Shown here: positions 50,132-58,594 of the stretch, one piece after another
Position numbering within the stretch: position 1 is the first letter of the stretch
How the letters are laid out: the number at the start of each line of letters is the position of its first letter
Assembly: GCF_025452195.1 (NCBI RefSeq)
Contig: NZ_CP104970.1
Span: 186,001 to 250,000 of the forward strand
DNA: 64,000 nucleotides
DNA from: Phyllobacterium zundukense
GTDB lineage: Bacteria > Pseudomonadota > Alphaproteobacteria > Rhizobiales > Rhizobiaceae
Direction of reading: 5' to 3'
Translations under genes and position numbers: made by a program
Notes under the pieces: generated by a model
Seen by the model: only the letters and a program-made list of their open reading frames with translations
What the model was told of the DNA's origin: nothing
Database searches by the model: none

Positions 50132-52515
50132 CAGCCTGCTCTCCTTCTTGTCCGGAACGCCGGAAGCCAGTCTTGGCGCCGGTCGCCAACTTCCGCCCGA
50201 ATCGCGTCGGCAAGCTCGACATTGGCGGTCCGGCCCGACAGAATAGCGAGGTCATCATCGAAGCCATTGAGGTTCAGTTCCGCGACGACGCTGTTGTGCC
50301 CCTGCTTGACGATGAAGCGCCGGCTCTCGACGGAGAGCTCGCGTGCGACAAGCTCAAATTCCCGCTCGGTCAGCTTGAAGCCACCGACATAGTCGGCGTG
50401 ATCGCCGCGCGGATTGGGAAGGAAGAGCTGCGTCGGGCACTGTTCGATGATCGTGTGTGCGATCGGCGAGGCGATCGCATCGCGCGGGCTCTGGGTCGCA
50501 AACAGCATCAGCCCATTCTGTTTGCGGATGGTTTTGAGTTTGTTCTGCGCCAGATCGCGAAAGCCCTCATCCTGCAGCGCTTTCCAGAACTCGTCAATGA
50601 CGATGATGATCCGGCGCCCGTCGATCAGTTTCTCGACGCGGTAGAAAAGATAGGCCATCAAGGGGTTACGGATTTCCTCGTTGTCGAGGAAATCGGTCAT
50701 GTCGTAGCCGATGAACTTGGCGCCGATGCCGATGTCGTCGGCCTCATTGTCGAACACCCAGCCGAGGGGCCCTCCCCTCTCCCAACGCCGCAGCCGGGAT
50801 GCGATACCTTCAGGATCGGTGTTGTTGAGAAAGGCGCGCAAGGCGCCGATCGAACGGCGTTCGACGGGAAGGTCTGCCACGCCGTCGATCGCAGAGGCTA
50901 TATCGCGCAGCTCCGTGACCGTCAGCTCCCGGGTTGTGGACCCGACCAGCTTGCCGACCCACTGAGCCAGGAACACCTTGTTCGCCGCGGTAAATTCGAG
51001 CGCCTTCAAGGGCGCGCAGCCCGTGGCAACACCGTTCCTGAGCGGCAGGTAATTGCCGCCGGCGGCGCGAACGAAGAGATCGGCGCCGCGATCCTTGTCG
51101 AAGAACACCATATGCGGATCATGTTTCTCGAGCTGCGAGAGCATGAAGTTCAAAAGCACCGTTTTGCCGGCACCCGATGGACCGCAGACGAAGGTATTGC
51201 CGAGATCGCCATGGTGGAAATTGAAATAGAACGGCGAGCCCGAAGCGGTCTTGAGCATCGCGACCGCCTGTCCCCATTCGTTGCCGTCCTTCTGGCCGGT
51301 CGGATAGGAGTGATAAGGTGACAAGGCGGCAAAGTTCCGCGAGGTGATGGCGCCCGACCGGGCGCGATAGCGGGTATTTCCTGGCAGTTGCGCCCACCAG
51401 GCGGCTTCCAGACCGAGATCCTCACGGGCGACCACAGCACCGCCATTGGTGAGGTAGGCGCGTGCCTTGGCGAGATTGTCAGTCAGTTCCCCGACCGAGG
51501 GAGCGAAAACCGAAAGTGTCAGATGATGTTCGCCGAGAACAAACCGGTTCGATTCCAAGTCGTCCATCGCATCGCTGAGTTCGCCGATTTGCGAGGCCGC
51601 CTTGTCGCCGGCGCTGACCATCTGGTTTTGCTTGCGGCCCATGATGGTGCGCGCGTCGGCCTTTGAGGCAAAGGCGAAGGATTGCGTCAAGATGAGCTCG
51701 AACGGTGCTGTGAGAATTCCGTCGAGCATTCCGGAGCGGGTGGTAGCCGGATATTCCTTGAAGCCGAACATCCCGGCATAGCGGCTTTCGGCTTCGTGGC
51801 GGATCTCGATGGTTTCGCGGCCAAAGATCACGCGGTCCGAATAGATCGCCGAGGATATTTGTCCCTCGGTCAACGGGACCGGCTCGCGTCGTCCGCCGGC
51901 AAGCTGGTGCAGGACTTCGCTCGGTTGAGAAAAGAGAATGCCGTCCAGCTCATAGAGGGAAAGGAGACGCGGCTCGAAGCGCTTGAGGCCGGCTTTCAGG
52001 TCTGTCACCTTGTCGCGCAGATGTTTGAGAGCGGTCTCGTCCACCTCGACGCCGGAACGGCGCGCCTTGCGCAGCCGCTTGAGAACACTTGCCGCCTTCT
52101 GCGCGGGATCGCGATCGGGACGCCAGACCAAGCTGACGTAGAGGTCGTTGCGGAACAGGTCCTCCCGGACCATCCGCTCGCGGTATTTTGTATTGAGGCC
52201 TGCGGAGAACGAGTTTTCGAATTCGCCTTCGGGATAAGTATTGTCGCGCCGGCGGATGACATGCGTCCAGAGCGCCAGCCGCTCGTCGGCAATGTTGCGG
52301 TAGAGGGTGTTCAGATCGCGGTGCAACCCGTTGAGATCGCGAATGTCCGCGGTCTCGAAGGAAACCCCCTCGATGGCGAGCATCACCATCATCGCCCGTG
52401 AACCGAGCGCAATGGTGGTCTCGTCCACGTGACGGACATAGGGAATAAAGGTTTCCGGCCCGAGTTCACGATGCCGAAGCGTTGTAAGGTTAGGCAAGGC
52501 TGAAGTCCCTTTCAT
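50131..52515 (-). CDS. virB4: VirB4 secretion ATPase
   Basis: A 794-residue ATPase, the largest of the channel energy units. The N-terminal CagE/TrbE/VirB part carries FIPYVRHVDETTIALGSRAM, and the C-terminal ATPase has Walker A FVCGPSGAGKTVLLNFML near residue 445, Walker B IIIVIDEFWKAL and the FATQSPRDAIAS motif. Length is typical for the family. It overlaps virB3 by 26 bases. Confidence 0.96.
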   Translation of the reverse strand: MKGTSALPNLTTLRHRELGPETFIPYVRHVDETTIALGSRAMMVMLAIEGVSFETADIRDLNGLHRDLNTLYRNIADERLALWTHVIRRRDNTYPEGEFENSFSAGLNTKYRERMVREDLFRNDLYVSLVWRPDRDPAQKAASVLKRLRKARRSGVEVDETALKHLRDKVTDLKAGLKRFEPRLLSLYELDGILFSQPSEVLHQLAGGRREPVPLTEGQISSAIYSDRVIFGRETIEIRHEAESRYAGMFGFKEYPATTRSGMLDGILTAPFELILTQSFAFASKADARTIMGRKQNQMVSAGDKAASQIGELSDAMDDLESNRFVLGEHHLTLSVFAPSVGELTDNLAKARAYLTNGGAVVAREDLGLEAAWWAQLPGNTRYRARSGAITSRNFAALSPYHSYPTGQKDGNEWGQAVAMLKTASGSPFYFNFHHGDLGNTFVCGPSGAGKTVLLNFMLSQLEKHDPHMVFFDKDRGADLFVRAAGGNYLPLRNGVATGCAPLKALEFTAANKVFLAQWVGKLVGSTTRELTVTELRDIASAIDGVADLPVERRSIGALRAFLNNTDPEGIASRLRRWERGGPLGWVFDNEADDIGIGAKFIGYDMTDFLDNEEIRNPLMAYLFYRVEKLIDGRRIIIVIDEFWKALQDEGFRDLAQNKLKTIRKQNGLMLFATQSPRDAIASPIAHTIIEQCPTQLFLPNPRGDHADYVGGFKLTEREFELVARELSVESRRFIVKQGHNSVVAELNLNGFDDDLAILSGRTANVELADAIRAEVGDRRQDWLPAFRTRRRAG

Positions 52516-52828
52516 CGTAGCGTTTGACGAGTTTCAGGGGAGAGAGCGTGGAACCACCCCAATACGAGGCATTGCGCGAGCGGCCGCGGGTTTCCAGCCA
52601 CGCCACCAGGATGCGGAACATGTTGTGATCGTGTTTGACGAGTGCCCGGAAGACGAAGTGGAAGACGACGCCGACCAGCCCATAGGCGATCGATCCCGCG
52701 GTGATGTAGAGGATAGTCGTCAGCATGATGTTGACGCCCATTGCCTCCATGGTTACGCCGGCGATCATCGCGGGGCGCGTGCAGGCGAGAAACAGAGTCT
52801 CTTCTTCGAGTGTGGAGGCGCTTGCCAT
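52490..52828 (-). CDS. virB3: VirB3 inner-membrane protein
   Basis: A 112-residue protein with the VirB3 beginning LEEETLFLACTRPAMIAGVT and two membrane helices (MLTTILYITAGSIAYGLVGV, then VVFHFVF). It works with VirB4 in pilus assembly. It starts three bases after virB2 ends. Confidence 0.93.
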   Translation of the reverse strand: MASASTLEEETLFLACTRPAMIAGVTMEAMGVNIMLTTILYITAGSIAYGLVGVVFHFVFRALVKHDHNMFRILVAWLETRGRSRNASYWGGSTLSPLKLVKRYDERDFSLA

Positions 52829-52831
52829 CGG

Positions 52832-53131
52832 TCAACTTCCGACGATGGTATTGACGAGTTCCGTGGCTCCGAAGATGCCGCCAATACCAATGATCCAGAA
52901 GCCGGCGCGCCTAAGATCCATATAGCCGAACATCCAGGCGATGCAGATGATGATCACGGCGATCACGGCCAGCAGTTTGGCGATATTGCCGGTAAGCATG
53001 TCGACGATGTTCTGCAGCACGGTTTCGATACCGGCCGATTGCGCGAAGGCTGGCTCAACCAGGAGGGTAATGATGGCAGTGGCCATCAGGGCGGAGGCAG
53101 CAAAGGGGCGGATACGGTGTTTCGAGATCAT
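52832..53131 (-). CDS. virB2: VirB2 major pilin
   Basis: A 99-residue prepilin with a long signal peptide ending near LLVEPAFAQSA and two hydrophobic helices (AKLLAVIAVIIICIAWMFGY, AGFWIIGIGGIFGATELVN). VirB2 pilins have this size and topology. It overlaps virB1 at its start. Confidence 0.93.
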   Translation of the reverse strand: MISKHRIRPFAASALMATAIITLLVEPAFAQSAGIETVLQNIVDMLTGNIAKLLAVIAVIIICIAWMFGYMDLRRAGFWIIGIGGIFGATELVNTIVGS

Positions 53132-53790
53132 TCGGTGGGCTCCGGTCGGTCATTCTGAAAGATGAGAACTGAGGATCGCCGTCGGGAGCTGAACACGTCC
53201 CAGGGCAATGCTTCGGCGGTTCGGGAGGATTGGGTGGGAAGTTGACGTTCGGCCGCATCATCGGGCTGAGCGACAACATCCGCATGTTCCTGCGGTCCTG
53301 CTATGGTCAGCGAGGCAAGCCGCGGCGCAAGCCGCTTCACCTCCTGGCGCACTTGCTCGTCATACTTGACCATCGCGCCGACGGTAGGATCGTTGCGGCC
53401 GTAATAGGACCAGAGCATCACTTGTTCGGCCTGGGCGGCGTCCGCCCCTTCGCGCGAGGCAAGCCTGTAATATCCGTCAAGAAGGCTCGCCGTGGCCTTG
53501 AGGTTGAGGCAAGGATCGAAGGCGTCGGAAATGGAGAGCTTCAGCTTCTGGAGTTCCTTTGTACCAACACCGCCGAGCCCCAGTTGAATATCCTGGTTCT
53601 CGGCCATGAGGGATGTGGCGGCTTCAATTGCCTCCGCCTTTGACGCGGGCTGGCTGGCAAGTGGCGTCCCGCCGTTGATGCGGATATTGAACGGCTGAAA
53701 CCGGCTCTCGAGGCTGACGACAGCAGCGAGCGCTTCCACCTGCACGGCCGGTGCGCAGGTCCCGGCGAGATCAACGAATGCGACGTCCAT
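53128..53790 (-). CDS. virB1: VirB1 lytic transglycosylase
   Basis: A 220-residue SLT-type muramidase that opens the cell wall for the channel. The catalytic Glu lies in AAVVSLESRFQPFNIRINGG, followed by IQLGLGGVGTKELQKLKLSI and CLNLKATASLLDGYYRLASR. I chose ATG 53790 (MDVAFVDLAG) because it starts just before the enzyme fold; the upstream frame is a shadow of the TrbM-like gene. It is the second gene of the operon. Confidence 0.92.
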   Translation of the reverse strand: MDVAFVDLAGTCAPAVQVEALAAVVSLESRFQPFNIRINGGTPLASQPASKAEAIEAATSLMAENQDIQLGLGGVGTKELQKLKLSISDAFDPCLNLKATASLLDGYYRLASREGADAAQAEQVMLWSYYGRNDPTVGAMVKYDEQVRQEVKRLAPRLASLTIAGPQEHADVVAQPDDAAERQLPTQSSRTAEALPWDVFSSRRRSSVLIFQNDRPEPTE

Positions 53791-53792
53791 GC

Positions 53793-54332
53793 TCAGTACC
53801 AGACCCTGTGGGTGCCGGAGCCGTCGATGGTGACGTCGACATAGTGGGGTTGCGACCGGACATTGGGCCGGGTTATCGGATAGGCCATGCATTGGAAACG
53901 ACCGTTTACGCGCTGCCAACGCGGGGACGCAGCCACGCCGGAGCCTCTGTCGCCGCGGTCTCGATCGAAACTGCACAGCGCGCCGCTCACTTCCTGCAGC
54001 GACTGCGAAACACAGGTCGCTTCCTGCCCGTGCGGGCCGTAGCTGCCGACCAGTTTGTAGCCGTCGTCGCAGTAGTATGGCTCATAGCCGGGCCGCGAGC
54101 TGTGAAACCCGACACCGCTGCAGGTCGGGAACGAATGTCCCTTGGCAAGGTGCCGCCATAGCTTCTCGACCGGCGGCCGGCATTCTGCGAATTCCGTCGG
54201 ACCGCCGGGATTGGACAAGCAAAGAAGCACCTGGCATCCCCAAACATCCGCTCGCGCATGGCTAACGGAAATGAGATAGAGTGGTAATATGCAGCAAACG
54301 GGGAACAGCGGATTGAGCAGAAGGTTTTTCAT
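53793..54332 (-). CDS. TrbM/KikA/MpfK-family conjugation protein
   Basis: A 179-residue secreted protein with a signal peptide (LLLNPLFPVCCILPLYLISV, then SHARA). Its cysteine pattern DVWGCQVLLCLSNPGGPTEF, then AECRPPVEKLWRHLAKG is diagnostic for the TrbM/KikA family found in conjugation operons. Later CDDGYKLVGSYGPHG and CVSQSLQEVSGALC add more cysteines, so disulfide bonds are likely. It is the first gene of the virB operon and probably aids pilus or channel assembly in the periplasm. Confidence 0.88.
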   Translation of the reverse strand: MKNLLLNPLFPVCCILPLYLISVSHARADVWGCQVLLCLSNPGGPTEFAECRPPVEKLWRHLAKGHSFPTCSGVGFHSSRPGYEPYYCDDGYKLVGSYGPHGQEATCVSQSLQEVSGALCSFDRDRGDRGSGVAASPRWQRVNGRFQCMAYPITRPNVRSQPHYVDVTIDGSGTHRVWY

Positions 54333-54428
54333 GTACGGGCCCTACCGAGACGACGGAATGCAATCGCAGACGGGAGTAATCAGCCCGATCACGCTTTTAG
54401 ACTTTCGTATATACCACAGTAAAAAAAC
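54333..54428. promoter_or_regulatory. Divergent virB/regulator promoter region
   Basis: The 96 bases between the TrbM-like gene and the divergent regulator must hold both promoters. An AT-rich TTTAGACTTTCGTATATACC near 54400-54415 lies just before the regulator start. In related plasmids RctA represses virB from such a site. No clear palindrome was found by eye. Confidence 0.4.
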
Positions 54429-54782
54429 ATGACAAGAGTCCTCAGGTCCCACTTACAAAATGTCGCATTCTCCGGCCTCGTCCTGCAGGAGATTCTCGAT
54501 CGCCCTCTCGATGACGAGACCCCTCAGGCGCGGCTGAAAGAGATCGGCATGATGACGGTGCTCTATGCGATGAGCCAGGCGCATCAACCGCTAACCCTCA
54601 CAAATATATCGGAACTTTTGAAACTCACACGGAGCGGGGCGAAGGAGACGGTCGATCTCCTCGTCAGACGAGGATTACTCAACGAGACCATGGTCAAGAA
54701 CTCCATGGGGCGCGGAACGGCACGAAAATTCGAGATCTCGAAGGAGCTTCTCGACAAGTTGAGATCCTTCGACACCGAGTAA
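54429..54782 (+). CDS. Winged-helix regulator, RctA-like
   Basis: A 117-residue protein with a MarR/winged-helix core (MMTVLYAMSQAHQPLTLTNI, SELLKLTRSGAKETVDLLVR, RGLLNETMVKNSMGRGTARK). It is transcribed divergently from the virB operon, which is where RctA, the repressor of conjugation in symbiotic rhizobial plasmids, is found. The RctA identity rests on location, size and fold, and I could not compare sequences. It starts at ATG 54429 in an AT-rich leader. Confidence 0.72.
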   Translation: MTRVLRSHLQNVAFSGLVLQEILDRPLDDETPQARLKEIGMMTVLYAMSQAHQPLTLTNISELLKLTRSGAKETVDLLVRRGLLNETMVKNSMGRGTARKFEISKELLDKLRSFDTE

Positions 54783-55097
54783 CGTTTAAGTTAAAATGAC
54801 GAATTTACGTTTGCAAAGTGCCGTTGCCAGGATAATTCGGCCTGGCACCAGGTCCCTTTCCGGGCTATCGCGTTGCGTCGTGGCGAGAACAAAAATCTCC
54901 GTCACGGGTTCGATGCCCCGAGGTGCGACATCGATCTCCCTACCGGCGAAATTCCTCAAGCTCTTTATGCGCACCATTCACATAACTGCTTTGAGCAAGC
55001 AATTTGCATCCGTCGATGCACTATTGTCACATTGCTGACTCACCGCCGTCATCAGGAACTGCTAGGATGTCGTCAAGATTCAAAAAGGTGGCCTTAT

Positions 55098-55295
55098 ATG
55101 ACAAATAACGTAGAGCCCACCCTGGACGAGCTTCTGAGCGAGCCGATAATTCGTTTGGTGATGATGCGTGACGGTATCGATATCACCGACGTAAGAGCCA
55201 TGATGGAACAGGCCAAGTTTCGGTTGAACCGCGGTCGCATTCCGGACGGAGTGCTTCAAGCCGTCAACAATCCATGCCTCAACATCGTAAACTGA
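55098..55295 (+). CDS. Small conserved plasmid protein
   Basis: A 65-residue acidic protein (MTNNVEPTLDELLSEPIIRL, VMMRDGIDITDVRAMMEQAK). AAGGTGG precedes the ATG. Similar short proteins occur on other rhizobial plasmids near transfer genes, from memory of the pattern. Its function is unknown. It lies downstream of the RctA-like gene on the same strand, 315 bases away. Confidence 0.6.
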   Translation: MTNNVEPTLDELLSEPIIRLVMMRDGIDITDVRAMMEQAKFRLNRGRIPDGVLQAVNNPCLNIVN

Positions 55296-55390
55296 GACTC
55301 TGTCCCGGGCGACGGCCCAGAGGGATCCGCACGTCTGATTAACTTTATTGATGCTAAGCGAGACAGGTCACAGGCTGGGAGCTTGCCGCT

Positions 55391-55593
55391 TCAAAGCGCA
55401 CCCAACTTCTCAGCCCATGTCTTGCCCGACTTCTTGTCCTGCACGAGCTCGTCACTGATCTTCTGACCGTCGTTGAGGCTGCGCAATCCAGCGCGCTCAA
55501 CCGCAGAGATTGAACAAACACTGCATCTCCGCTTCCTTCTTGTTCTCGGCAAAAAAGTAAAAATTTGTCCCCTCTAATAGACGTCTCCGCCAC
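55391..55593 (-). pseudogene. Cold-shock-protein remnant
   Basis: In one minus-strand frame GDAVFVQ and in the next ISAVERAGLRSLNDGQKISD, then ELVQDKKSGKTWAEKLGAL with a stop at 55391 reconstruct the C-terminal half of a CspA-type cold-shock protein (VFVHISAVERAGL). One base is missing between the parts. The first RNA-binding motif (KGFGFI) has become KFLLFC or similar. It is non-functional. Confidence 0.6.
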
Positions 55594-55656
55594 CGCTTTC
55601 CGATAAGGAATAAACTTGGTTCAAGTTTTATACAGAATATTTCATGACTTCCTTCC

Positions 55657-56038
55657 TAAGCCGGAACCACTTTACGCCGTTCCGAATGTCCGCAGTCTGT
55701 ATTCTGGCACGTAAGCGTATGTTCCTTATACCAAAGACACCAAAGGTAGGGTGATCCCTTACAGCAGTGACTTTAAACCGACCGCTTCGGCACAGCGGAC
55801 ATGTCTCGCCTGACTTCAACGCAACGATTTCGCCTTGCAGTTTTTTAATCAGCGTATCTTTCTCGTGCAGTTCCTCCCGCGCATCACTTAGCGCGATCTT
55901 TATATCAGCGAGGCCGCCATAGAGTTCGTCCATCTTCGCCTTATAGCTCGCGGAATTCACATCCCTTGCGATATCGCGAAGGTCTTTTGCGATCTTGATC
56001 GCTTGGCTTGCAGTGGCAAGCGTTCCCATTATGTCCAT
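55657..56038 (-). pseudogene. Zinc-finger prophage-like protein with late frameshift
   Basis: From ATG 56038 the frame encodes a helical N-terminal part (ATASQAIKIAKDLRDIARDV, YGGLADIKIALSDAREELHE) and then the first half of a zinc ribbon (ETCPLCRSGRFKVTAVRDHP). The second half, TLTCQNTDCGHSERRKVVPA with TAG at 55657, lies in the next frame, with the break near 55725. In the unshifted frame translation runs on to 55628 and loses the second Cys pair. The protein type occurs in phage and mobile regions; function unknown. Confidence 0.55.
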
Positions 56039-56163
56039 ATTTTTCCCCCAATGATTCGTCATTAATTATGATAATTATCATGTAAGCGGGGCAGATTTGT
56101 TGGTGTCTCTGAATCGCCGGAAATGCCCCCGAACAATCAGCCGCAAGGCATCAGGCGATCCTA

Positions 56164-57379
56164 TCATGTCGCCACCAGTTGCGGATGCACACCATTAGCC
56201 TTCAACGCCGCCATCAGCATCGGCCCGACGGAAAACTCCCCTGCCCTCGCCTTCTCGGTCAAAGCGCGCAGATAGCCGCCGGCGGAGTTGATGTGCTGGG
56301 ACCGCTGCAAGATGCAGGCGATAACGATGGCGGTGTTCTCCTGGCCAAAGACATCGAGCGCATCCTCATAGGCCGAGGGGGAAATGCCGAGATAGCCCCT
56401 TACCTGCGCCGCCGTGGTCATCAGATCGCGCCAGTTGCTGATCCCACTGGCCGCATAGTCGGCGATTTCCGGACAGGCCTTCATCACCAGTCCAAGCGGA
56501 TAGGCTTTTGTTGCATCCTCAGCCTTGGCCTTCACGAACTCGGATTTTGGCGCTTGGCTGTTTCTGAAGCGAGGTTCAAGATCAAATTTAGTATTAGATT
56601 CTGTAATCTGGTGTTGCGGTTCATTTTGAGACTCATTGGCGCTCTGATTCGCGACATTTACATGCTTTTCCAACAGCATAGCTACTTCGTCGTGCAACGC
56701 CGCCAAATCATTCAGAATGGGCTCCAGGGCATCAAGCGCTGCCCGGCGCGGGATTGCCTCGACAATAGCCCGAAACCGTGTCCAGAGCGCTCCCCAGTCG
56801 CCGCAAACGTCTTCGGCCACGGCCACCTCGATAAGTTTGGCGATATCCCGCCGCTGCAGCGTGATCCGCTCGCGCACCAGCTTCAAGGCCCGGGAGGCGG
56901 CCCGCACGCTCTCAGCGGCCTGCTGCAGCTCTTCTGCACGGGCCAGCAAGGGCGCCAGGGAAAAGCCGAACGCGTCGGTGATCTCCCCCTCCCCTGCCCT
57001 TCCTGGAATAGCGTTTGCCGTTGGGGCTATCCTTGCGCGAGATCAGACCGCATTCCAGCAGGGCGGCCAAATGCCGGCGCAAGGTGGCATTGGCCATGCC
57101 GTGGGCGCGCATCGACAGCTGAACATTGGAGGGAAACACCACCAGGCCGTTGTCGGCTGACAGTTCGTTATCGGGCAGGAATGACAACAAAGCGTTGAGC
57201 ACCGCCAGCGAGCGGTCGCCAACGCCAATGATTTCCTTGCCTTCGCACAGCCAGCGATACACCTGCCACTTGTCGGCGGTCGTACCCGCTTCGATGCACT
57301 GGGCTTGAGCCTGTGTTTTCAACTGGCCAAGCGACATCGATCGCCGCCCAAAGGGCGTCGTTATGAGATTTCCAAGCAT
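56164..57379 (-). pseudogene. repC: RepC replication initiator with one-base insertion
   Basis: RepC initiates replication of repABC plasmids. ATG 57379 opens MLGNLITTPFGRRSMSLGQL and continues to GLISRKDSPNGKRYSRKGRG, and the rest follows in another frame as LLARAEELQQAAESVRAASR through YLRALTEKARAGEFSVGPML. The frame changes at a run of five C (56985-56989; five G on the coding strand). Four would restore one 404-residue protein, the normal RepC size. As RepC is essential for this replicon, either this is a homopolymer error, or the plasmid replicates from another origin. Confidence 0.85.
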
Positions 57380-57438
57380 CTCCGTTCACCTTTCTAAAGG
57401 CAAAAGAAACCCGCTCGCCAAAATGACGTCAAAGACTC

Positions 57439-57523
57439 TTGACTATGATTCGGGGAAATGCGATTCTCAGGTTGTCACACGTTGAGAAGGGCTTCCACGA
57501 TTACGTCGTTTGGGGGCCTTTTT
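57439..57523 (+). ncRNA. Counter-transcribed RNA of the repABC operon
   Basis: The repB-repC gap of repABC plasmids encodes an antisense RNA that limits RepC. On the plus strand TTGACT (57439-57444) and GATTCT (57462-57467) with 17-base spacing form a promoter. AAGGGCTTCCACGA pairs with TCGTTTGGGGGCCTT (57487-57520) as a hairpin followed by TTTTTC. The expected transcript of about 50 bases starts near 57474. This matches the incompatibility RNA in position and structure. Confidence 0.75.
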
Positions 57524-57533
57524 CTTTTGCGGT

Positions 57534-58523
57534 TCAGTCTCCTGTTTTCCTAACTTTTCCCGATTCCATGAAAGCTCGATAGAGCCCTTCAAGATTCTCC
57601 GAAATCCATCCACCGAATATGGCGGCATTCTTGTCTCGAAGCGCCAGCGTATAGCTCTTGCCAACTGCTTTCGAGACCACGGTCACTGATTTGTCGCCAG
57701 GCGCCCACGAGCTGTGAACGGCCTTCTTTTCGATTGTCTTTTTCACAGGCTTTGCCGATTTGTTCAGCGCGTTGAAGAGTCTGTCGAAACGTTCGCTGCT
57801 ATCCAGTTCGTGAAAAGCTGCATCCGAAACAACCGCGTCTAACTTGCTGGCGTGCCCAAACCTTCCTACAAGGAGCGAAAACTCTACCCAACGTTCGCGG
57901 CCGACCGACGGCGCAGACCCAATCTTTTCTATTAAACTTGCGGGAACGCGGCTGACGACTGAAATCATTTTTGAGACCGCCGCAGCGTTGGCCGCCAGTG
58001 CCGACGAGATGACTTCTCGGTCGTATCCAAGGTCTTCCAGACGCTTCGCAAATACCGCCCGCTCTATAAAGGTTAGATTTGCGCGTGCCGAATTCTCCTG
58101 GCCCTGGGCAATTACATGCGTCTTGTCGTCTAAAGCCTTAACAACTGCCCGCACCTTCCTTCCCAGTTCGCGGGCGACTCGTACTCGTCGATGCCCGAAG
58201 ACAATCTGAAATCGGCCATCGATTTCGGGATGAGGCCGAACCAACACCGGGGAGTTTTGGCCACGTTCCTTGATTGCTTCGAGCAAGTCCTTGAACTGAT
58301 CGGTATCATCTTCCATACGGTCGGAAACGAATGACCCGTCGATGGTTGCCGGATCTATCTCTATAACCGTTTCACCTTCAAGAAATCTATCAGCTTGCTT
58401 TGCCAGCTCATCGATGGACCGGATCATGGATTTGGAAGCGCCACGTATCGGATAAGAAGCCGTGGAGTGCGACTGATCAGATGTATCGTCCGCGAGGCCT
58501 GCCAATAGATTTTTTCTAGCCAT
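57534..58523 (-). CDS. repB: RepB partition protein
   Basis: A 329-residue ParB-type protein that binds centromere-like parS sites. The ParB nuclease-like domain contains RPHPEIDGRFQIVFGHRRVR, VARELGRKVRAVVKAL and NSARANLTFIERAVFAKRLE, followed by the helix-turn-helix (VISSALAANAAAVSKMISVV). It is in the usual order repA-repB-repC and seems intact. The gap to repA holds a parS-like palindrome. Confidence 0.95.
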   Translation of the reverse strand: MARKNLLAGLADDTSDQSHSTASYPIRGASKSMIRSIDELAKQADRFLEGETVIEIDPATIDGSFVSDRMEDDTDQFKDLLEAIKERGQNSPVLVRPHPEIDGRFQIVFGHRRVRVARELGRKVRAVVKALDDKTHVIAQGQENSARANLTFIERAVFAKRLEDLGYDREVISSALAANAAAVSKMISVVSRVPASLIEKIGSAPSVGRERWVEFSLLVGRFGHASKLDAVVSDAAFHELDSSERFDRLFNALNKSAKPVKKTIEKKAVHSSWAPGDKSVTVVSKAVGKSYTLALRDKNAAIFGGWISENLEGLYRAFMESGKVRKTGD

Positions 58524-58577
58524 GTGTTCGCTCCAACTTCGCTCAAAGAATTGAATATTCTCGATAAAACGTCGATT

Positions 58578-58591
58578 TTGTCAGCCGACAA
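58578..58591. promoter_or_regulatory. parS-like palindrome in the repA-repB gap
   Basis: TTGTCAGCCGACAA is a palindrome close to the repABC parS consensus (GTTNNCNGCNGNNAAC, one mismatch when extended one base each side). It lies between repA and repB, a common position for parS. A second copy lies upstream of repA at 59982-59995. Confidence 0.65.
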
Positions 58592-58594
58592 CAA

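Noticed and set aside
50110..51321. 403-codon plus-strand ORF
   Set aside because: Antisense to virB4.
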